Of a stretch of 64,000 bases of DNA, positions 57,853 through 64,000 are shown in pieces. The stretch covers positions 37,483,484 to 37,547,483 of the forward strand of contig OV121095.1 of assembly GCA_921293015.1 (NCBI GenBank), read 5' to 3'. The notes beneath the pieces are model-generated. The model made no database searches. It was not told where the DNA came from and was given only the letters and a program-made list of their open reading frames with translations. Source of the DNA: Phorcus lineatus (Eukaryota > Mollusca > Gastropoda > Trochida > Trochidae). Position 1 is the first letter of the stretch, and each line of letters opens with the position of its first letter. Both the position numbers and the translations under genes were made by a program.

Positions 57853-59100
57853 AGTTAAGTTTCATTCACAGTCTTCATTCCAAATGAGTCCAGGTAAGTT
57901 TTATCACAATCATTACACAAGCTTCTAGTAAGGGAAAGTTTATTGATTATGATTCCATGTACTAAATTTTAACACTTACACTAACACAGCGTCCATACTA
58001 CAATTGTCCCATATTATGATTAAACATCTGTATTGTTATGAAGCCAACAGTACAGTTTACAAAAAAGTACTTTTGAAAAGTAAAATTCGCAAATGTATTC
58101 CTTTTAGAAGTCACAACCGCCGTCATTTTCAATACAATACAGACGACATTTAGTCGTGAGAGCACAATTAATCTTCATTCAATACTATCACAAAGGAAAT
58201 AAATCGGAGAATAAAGATATGGTTGTAGGTAGAAAATTTCTCAAAAACCAAGATCAACCACCATGAGGTTATCTTTATGTTGAATAGATATTGGCTGTCG
58301 GTATTGTAAACAATTCTGTTGCATTACTTCTTTGTGCTTAATGAACAGTATATTTAATTATTTCTGTTCCTGAACTTTGAATCATATTCAAGATTTCACA
58401 GTCAATTTAAGATGTAAGATTTCAAACGTGAAATGAATCATTGATTTCGCAGGTTTTATACAAATTGTTATTGTTATATGTCCTTAATGTGCAACAGAAT
58501 CACTCGAGAGTTTCTGATGTTATGATCCAATATCATTATCATTAATATATTTTGATTCAAGATCCATAAATAATATAAAAGTATTATACTTAATGGTCAC
58601 TTTTCTTCCAATTAAACCAAATCATGTTTATAGTGATAATTGTATTTGATTCAGATAATATAAGATTTCTTGAATAAACTTATATCCGTTTATGATTCAA
58701 TACAATCTAGTTGATATGCTACAGGCATTGATAACAGACTCATGTAATAACTAAATATCAAATAATCAAGTTCTCCTTAAATGGCACTTTTTACGTAGAC
58801 TGACTCACTATAAAGCTTCAGATTTAGGGTATTCATTCACAAGAAAGTAAACAAAAAATCAATCCACTAGAATCGCATCAAACAGCCCATAAGTCAAAAC
58901 TTTGTTGCCCTCAATTAATTTCGAAACGTTCAAAACGTGCATAATTGTATTACAATAGGAAGGAATACTAATGGAGTGTATTTTTCATCTCTTCACGGAT
59001 GATAAGGGTATATCCTGCTGTGGTGTCAGAAAGTCTTTGAACTCACTAGAGCTAAATCCACTATTCATTCCTGTACAAGAAAAGTCTGTTTGATAGGAAG
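57853..59100. other. Spacer without supported genes
   Basis: No open frames of interest and no repeat partner recognised. Confidence 0.45.
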
Positions 59101-59109
59101 TCTGTTTGA

Positions 59110-59277
59110 TCATGGCTAATTGAGGAACTGAAGGTGGATACTGTGAAGACCAGAGTTGTCAGGAAGCGTCGTCCATCTGACTAATTAAAGCCTGAAGAGG
59201 AAGCGACGTATTGCTGTGAGCTGGATCAATAAGGACTTGTCTAGCACCATCATTAGAGAGAGAATCAGAACCACAAT
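59110..59277 (+). repeat. Block V, copy 3
   Basis: 59,145-59,277 is identical to the reverse complement of 38,988-39,120. The upstream 30 bases (CTAATTGAGGAACTGAAGG) match the 42-kb copy better than the 39-kb copy. Confidence 0.9.
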
Positions 59278-59344
59278 TACAGACTGCCTGGCTGGATGCA
59301 AGGAATGCGTCTTATTGTTCATGTAATTATGTTCGCAATTTACT

Positions 59345-62300
59345 TTGATCGCTAATCACAGAATACACTTGTTAAATGGGAGAATGTTTTTGGTAATTGC
59401 AGACATGTGCAGCAAGTTGTCGTGTTCTGCTGCTATTTCCTGCCATACAGATTTTGTTGAAACGTTTTTAAATATTATTTTTATTCTCTTTTTACTTTTT
59501 TTATTCCACATTTTTTGTGGACATATATATACAAATATTCATACACATGGTGGATGGTGGATATAGGGTACAGTTGGTATTGAGCATCATCTTTTTTAAT
59601 CTTTTTTTATGGAAAACATTTAATATTATTGATCAATGGATACTTTTTGCGTTATTCTCGTCATATGTCTCCAGAGTGATGTAAACAAAAACAGTAAATT
59701 TAGTCACAGTAAGGATTTTGAAAATATTTAATTCCATGCTCTTATAAATGCATGTCTTATTCCTATTATGACTTGGTGTGAACTACTTTTCAAACTTATA
59801 CATTATTTTATTTCATTATACAACAATCTCCAACAATGTGAACATTGTAACCTTATGTTTGATAAAAGCCGCCTTAACCTCAACTATTTTTCCTCAAAAC
59901 TGTTGAGACTTTTCATCATTTGCTGGAGTTAAAACAGATTTGAACTAGGATTTGAAATCTAGTTCCCAGGTCTTCCTGCAATGCAATGCCGAGCAACATA
60001 GCTGCCATTATGTGAGTAAAATACTCTTTAAACTTACTTATCATTAAAACTAAAGATAGATTTGTCCAAATACATAGCATGTAATACATCACCGCGTGAA
60101 TGGTAATTGTGATGTTGTGATTATGAAAGTAGCGTTAATAATTAATAACATTGTCACTGAAGTCAATTTAGGGTGCTTAAACATGAAATAAAGGACGGAT
60201 AAGTACAGCGGTGTAACAGTTTATTACATTGTTGCGTGATTAGCAATTGCGCTATTTTGCAACGGCTGATGTTATCATGACAAAATAATTGCAATTGGCT
60301 GCCTGAAGGGATAATATTGCTAAAATTCATTTCACCTCGGAAGTAATTAGTACATTTTTTTCATTTTTGTTTATAGGCAAGTTGATTACGAAGTTAATCG
60401 TTACCACTTAATGGTGATTACATAAGATTTCGTTTTGGTGGTGTTTTTTCGTGATTTTATTCAACTGATGCAGTCAGCAAAGATTATTGGTTTTAATAGA
60501 CTCGTTAAACTGCCTGAGAACAACAGCTCTGTAAATAAGATACCACTAGTGCTCTGTATATAAGATTTTGAAAAGTTAATATTTGCCCACAGTAAGTAAT
60601 GGTGTCAAATTAGCTCACATGGCATGATTGTCTTAGTAATAATTAAGAAAAACAACCATTTGCTCAATTGTAATAGGATATTTCATGAATTATTCATTAA
60701 TAAAGAAATATGAATACAAAAGAGGACATTGTTTTTACGTTTAGATCAAAATAGGTCATGTATATTAAGTTAATGAATGAAAACAAGTAAGAACGTCGAA
60801 GTGGTTATAAACTGTTGATATTGACTATACACAATATTGACATTCAAACAAGTGTTATTTTGTAGTTTAGAAGGTTGAATAGATATTCTTTCAAGGGTTA
60901 AAATTGCAAGTTCAGTTCTGTAATCCTTTGATAATGAACCAGTGATCTTGATAATGTAAAAGGAAGACTTAATCTATTCATTTGAGACGATTAACTATTG
61001 TTTTACTCATAAAAACTGTTTAACAAATTAAACAAATACCTTTGCAAACTTTTAGGGATTATCTTAATATTCAAAGGTGATTTACTGATGAATATTTATA
61101 AAATGGTGATCAATTCATTAAGATATATAAAGAGGTGTTGAGGTGGGCTCACGAGTTTCGCGAGTTTTAACACCGATAATGCAGTTTGCTCTTGATAGTT
61201 TGCCTGATGGATACTTTTCCTTTCGATGTGTTATGATATCCTCTGCCCAAAACTGAGATATGAGTTGAGGACCAGGTGATCTCTTCTAAGTCAATAGACT
61301 TTATTCAAAATTTGCCTCTGTTCACCCAGCAGTAGTAATTAGGAACCTGTTGAAGGTTGTGTTAGAGATGACCTTTAAGCCCTGTTATTGTTTGTTCCCT
61401 GCATTATCAGGATAATAATGCAGTGATCGTATTCAGTGGGAATATGTCTATAAATACCCTAATTAGATCGTAGTTATTATATCAACCATTAATAATTTAC
61501 GGAAAGCATTTACAAAATGGAAAACATATAAAAATAATTGAGGTACATGTAAATGAATGTCAACAATGATGGCATCAATCGCATTGTTGTTATTATTATA
61601 ACAGGACGTTTGGTACAAAGTTTGAATGAAATGATTCTTTTACCTCTCCGTAAATTAATACATCTTGCTAAATATCTACGGAAACGTGATGTGCACCACT
61701 TTCTGAATGTCACATTTTCGTCTTGTTCAATTGGATACCTAGACGTATCATAATTGCAATTTCATTTGTCCTTTTTCATATTTACTATTGTGTGAATCAT
61801 AACGAATACACATTCGAATTATCTCTTTTTCTGTAAACAATATGTTTATATAAGAATGAAATAGTACCTGATTATTACTTATCAAACCCCGAGAAAAAGT
61901 CAAAGTGTATACATAAAATACGACATTTAATAAAGAGATGGGCCTTATAATGCAGTTTATACTTACATTTGTTGTAAAATATGTATCAACAAGTCTGTTA
62001 ACCGCATGTGTGCCTGAGGCCTGGAATACAATAAACTCACACAATGTTAAGTAGCCATGACTCAATATTTCTAGAGATGATTTCTGTTGCATATCGAGAC
62101 ATTTTCTTTTCTCGAAGAAGCTGGCAAACCTCGGCACACTCCATGTTAGAAATCTTATCGATCTAACGACCAAGTGTAATTGACTGTGAAATCTTAAATT
62201 TGATTCAACATTCAAGAAGCTAATCTCTATGCAGTGTTCCTTAAGCAAAAAAAAGGGGGCAGACCATTGCCCATGCCAAATGCAAATCCGGATTACAAAA

Positions 62301-62400
62301 CTTGATAGAAGTCATTAAATATCAATTTAACACTCGCACTATCGATCGTTGATCAGGGTTCTTTTTGCACAAACAACTTCCAGCTTGAGTGAGGTAATTA
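59345..62400. repeat. Family B, copy 3 (diverged, expanded)
   Basis: Patchy alignment with 42,470-43,930: AATCACAGAA-ACACTT near 59,353, GGGATAATATTGCTAAAAT near 60,309, the SAM-like exon at 62,041-62,183 and GATTACAAAACTTGATAGA at about 62,291. The same landmarks are about 3 kb apart here against 1.4 kb in copy 1, so this copy has gained sequence. Frames at 59,345 and 61,553 (plus) and 61,510 (minus) are unsupported. Confidence 0.6.
62041..62183 (-). pseudogene. SAM-like exon, B copy 3
   Basis: Bounded on the minus strand by an acceptor (GATTTCACAG is the form in the other copies; here GACTGTGAA on the plus strand) and a strong GTGAGT donor at 62,040. The 143-base exon reads SITLGR, a TAG stop, IDKISNMECAEVCQLLREKK, MSRYATEIISRNIESWLLNI. 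The pattern AEVCQLLREKKMSRYATEII, NIESWLL resembles the first two to three helices of sterile alpha motif domains (EVC-WLR---L--Y---F---EIDG--LL), which bind proteins or oligomerise. The second half is intact; the TAG before it would matter unless translation starts at the internal ATG (62,144). Domain call is by pattern only. Confidence 0.4.
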
Positions 62401-62859
62401 TGTTAATTTCGTTTGATATTCATGGAGGTATTCATTTTTGTGGTTTGAATGTCACTTTTCGAAGTGAATTAAACAATAAAGCAAATATGACTGCCTGTCG
62501 AGGTTGATAATAAATAAAGCTATATAATCCTCTTTTTTAAAATATTACCCATCGTCCTATTTATGAAACGTATGCAAGTATCTGCCCTGACGTTACCATC
62601 TAGTAATACTTACTGTAAAAATAATTCTTAATTTTTTCTTACCACTGAATTTCATATTTGGGTTATCATTTTTAGATATAAGAGTAAATCTATTATGAAA
62701 CATTGTAATCACTTTCAGACCCCATAGCCGAACAACCCAATCATAGACCAAAAACATTAAATGACTCCTTTGAAGTATGAAGAGAAAGTTATCCCTACCA
62801 AGCAAGCCTCAGACATTGATTCTTTATACGTTAAAGGGGCACAAACACGATTTTTGAAA
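62401..62859. other. Spacer without supported genes
   Basis: AT-rich; the minus frame 62,593-62,805 is unsupported. Confidence 0.45.
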
Positions 62860-62926
62860 TTTCATTTCGTAACATTTCCCCCATGAAATACGTATATATA
62901 TGTAGATATATTTCATTTCGTAACAT
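62860..62926 (+). repeat. Short direct repeat TTTCATTTCGTAACAT
   Basis: The 16-base word TTTCATTTCGTAACAT occurs at 62,860-62,875 and 62,911-62,926. The preceding TTAAAGGGGCACAAACACGA resembles edges of interspersed repeats in other invertebrates, so a repeat element may begin here. Confidence 0.6.
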
Positions 62927-62941
62927 AATCATGGATAATGC

Positions 62942-62978
62942 GTTGCCAAGCAACGTCATCGTGTACAACATGACGTCA
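62942..62978 (+). promoter_or_regulatory. RFX X-box palindrome with nearby CRE
   Basis: GTTGCCAAGCAAC at 62,942-62,954 fits the RFX-factor consensus GTNRCC-N-RGYAAC exactly. TGACGTCA at 62,971-62,978 is a perfect CREB/ATF palindrome 16 bases later. Both motifs can occur by chance; two perfect long motifs this close is less usual. No transcription start or coding exon is established next to them, although a 118-codon plus frame (62,883-63,239) surrounds them. Confidence 0.35.
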
Positions 62979-63239
62979 TATGTATATGTCATATGCATTA
63001 TTTTCAGAGGGTCGAACATCTCGTTACTAGACCCGAACATCCGTACTCGTAGAAGAGAGTATCAAGTATCAAGTGAAAAGGCTGGCGGCCATTTAAGTGT
63101 TACCACCTTTTCATCATTTGAAATAGGGAAATGGATAAGCGTGGCTTATGTTATGTTCATTTTAGAACTTCTTTTTTGGTTAAAGCAGATTTCTCTGCAA
63201 TTAATGTCATTTATTTTCGTGAGATCAATGTTTAACTAA

Positions 63240-64000
63240 AATGACATTATACTTGAACATATGTTATATGCATAGTATAGAAACATCCCTGTTTGACTCA
63301 AGATACTAAGGAGAAGGATGATTTTATCTAAATGTTAGTTATATAGACCTTGTTAATCCCAACTGTTCAGATATCTCAGATCAATTTGTGCTTTGGTGTT
63401 TGGTTAGACCTTTAGCCATGGTAAACGGATTTTGTTATGATTTATGTGACCTTTTCTCAAATTTGAGAAGTTGCTCACGCTTATCATTCATATCTTCAAA
63501 AGTTGTAACTTCAACAAACAATCGATGTATCTGAACATTTGTAAGAGGCCATAGTGTAACTGAGATGTTCACTAGGTTATTATCACAATAGTGAATGCTA
63601 TAGTTTTGACTGTCAGGATGTTTCTCACTCTATCGATTACAGATTAATCATTACAAATAATAAATGTTATTGCATCCTTAGGAAGAGATTTCAGTTCTTT
63701 GAGATATAAGTCAGTACGTCCTGGGTTGGATTGTGTACAATGTTGTAAAAGTGTCTCTATGTACTGAAGGAAGTAAGGTGGACATGTTTTATGTCTTTAT
63801 TATATGCATACATTATTTGCTTTATTTTTTGCCACATACATTCCACATATATTCTGATATATCTAATCAAAACGGGTGTCTTTATTCACTAGCGCAATTG
63901 CTTCAGAAAGATAAGGTGATAGGAATTTCTAATATATGCTAACTTTTATATAAATCAGTTCTCCAGTTTCATGTTACTTCGAGTTTTCTCTTTGCTCATG
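63240..64000. other. Spacer to window end
   Basis: No supported gene or repeat. The plus frame 63,733-63,942 is Tyr/Phe rich and unsupported. Confidence 0.45.

Noticed and set aside
61748..62248. 166-codon minus frame, among the longest in the window
   Set aside because: It overlaps the SAM-like exon in another frame. The homologous stretches at 43.6 and 47.8 kb do not keep this frame, and the composition (Ile, Leu, Phe rich) is what AT-rich DNA gives.
63083..63096. YY1 site at GGCGGCCATTTAAG
   Set aside because: The core ATGGCCGCC departs from the usual ATGGCGGC and no promoter evidence supports it.
62883..63239. 118-codon plus frame
   Set aside because: Tyr/Ile/Val-rich first half read from TATATA-type DNA and a duplicated 16-base word; no paralogue and no splice support.
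1..64000. CRISPR array or bacterial operon
   Set aside because: Tandem arrays here lack regular short repeats with unique spacers, and there are no Shine-Dalgarno-led gene strings; the window is eukaryotic.

Overview
This window reads as eukaryotic, intron-bearing invertebrate DNA. It is AT-rich, has no long open reading frame, rRNA, full tRNA or operon, and is dominated by old duplicated blocks and small transposable elements. A 5'-truncated RTE-like LINE tail, a tRNA-headed SINE fragment, several MITE-like elements and a GGGCCTGCTTTCACAAAGC terminal inverted repeat would fit a marine lophotrochozoan, perhaps a gastropod mollusc. That assignment is an inference from repeat content, not a match.

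Layout. Roughly 0.5-34 kb is a decayed segmental duplication (family A). Recognisable copies lie at about 0.5-6.9, 16.7-24.3 and 29.9-34.0 kb, with partial blocks between them. Each copy carries the same ordered modules: a block with a TGTCAAG core, a block with an invariant CGTCCAAAGGGTC, a block with a signal-peptide-like minus-strand segment, and a minus-strand transmembrane segment. These look like remains of a membrane-protein gene family read on the minus strand. One copy also carries a separate intact 93-codon plus-strand ORF (19.6 kb) whose partner at 2.7 kb is frameshifted. A two-exon fragment (family E) with an LGLPAVSPTG peptide occurs at 5.1-5.8 kb, 52.6-53.2 kb and, as a remnant, at 9.5 kb. 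An RTE-like LINE tail with a 13-bp target duplication sits at 10.1-10.6 kb.

From 39 to 63 kb a second duplicated family (B) occurs in three copies (about 43-45.5, 47-48.6 plus 55.6-55.9, and 59.1-62.4 kb). Each has a minus-strand exon whose conceptual product resembles the N-terminal half of a SAM domain; all three show disabling changes. A 133-bp segment is identical, base for base, between 39.0 kb (inverted) and 59.2 kb, although the flanks have diverged. The 7-kb stretch 48.66-55.5 kb interrupts the second B copy. It holds two large CGAAATAGCG hairpin satellites, two tandem repeat arrays, an E copy and a 1-kb element with terminal inverted repeats.

I see no certainly functional protein gene. 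Most coding entries below are exon-like or pseudogenic and carry low confidence. All percent identities are by-eye alignments.
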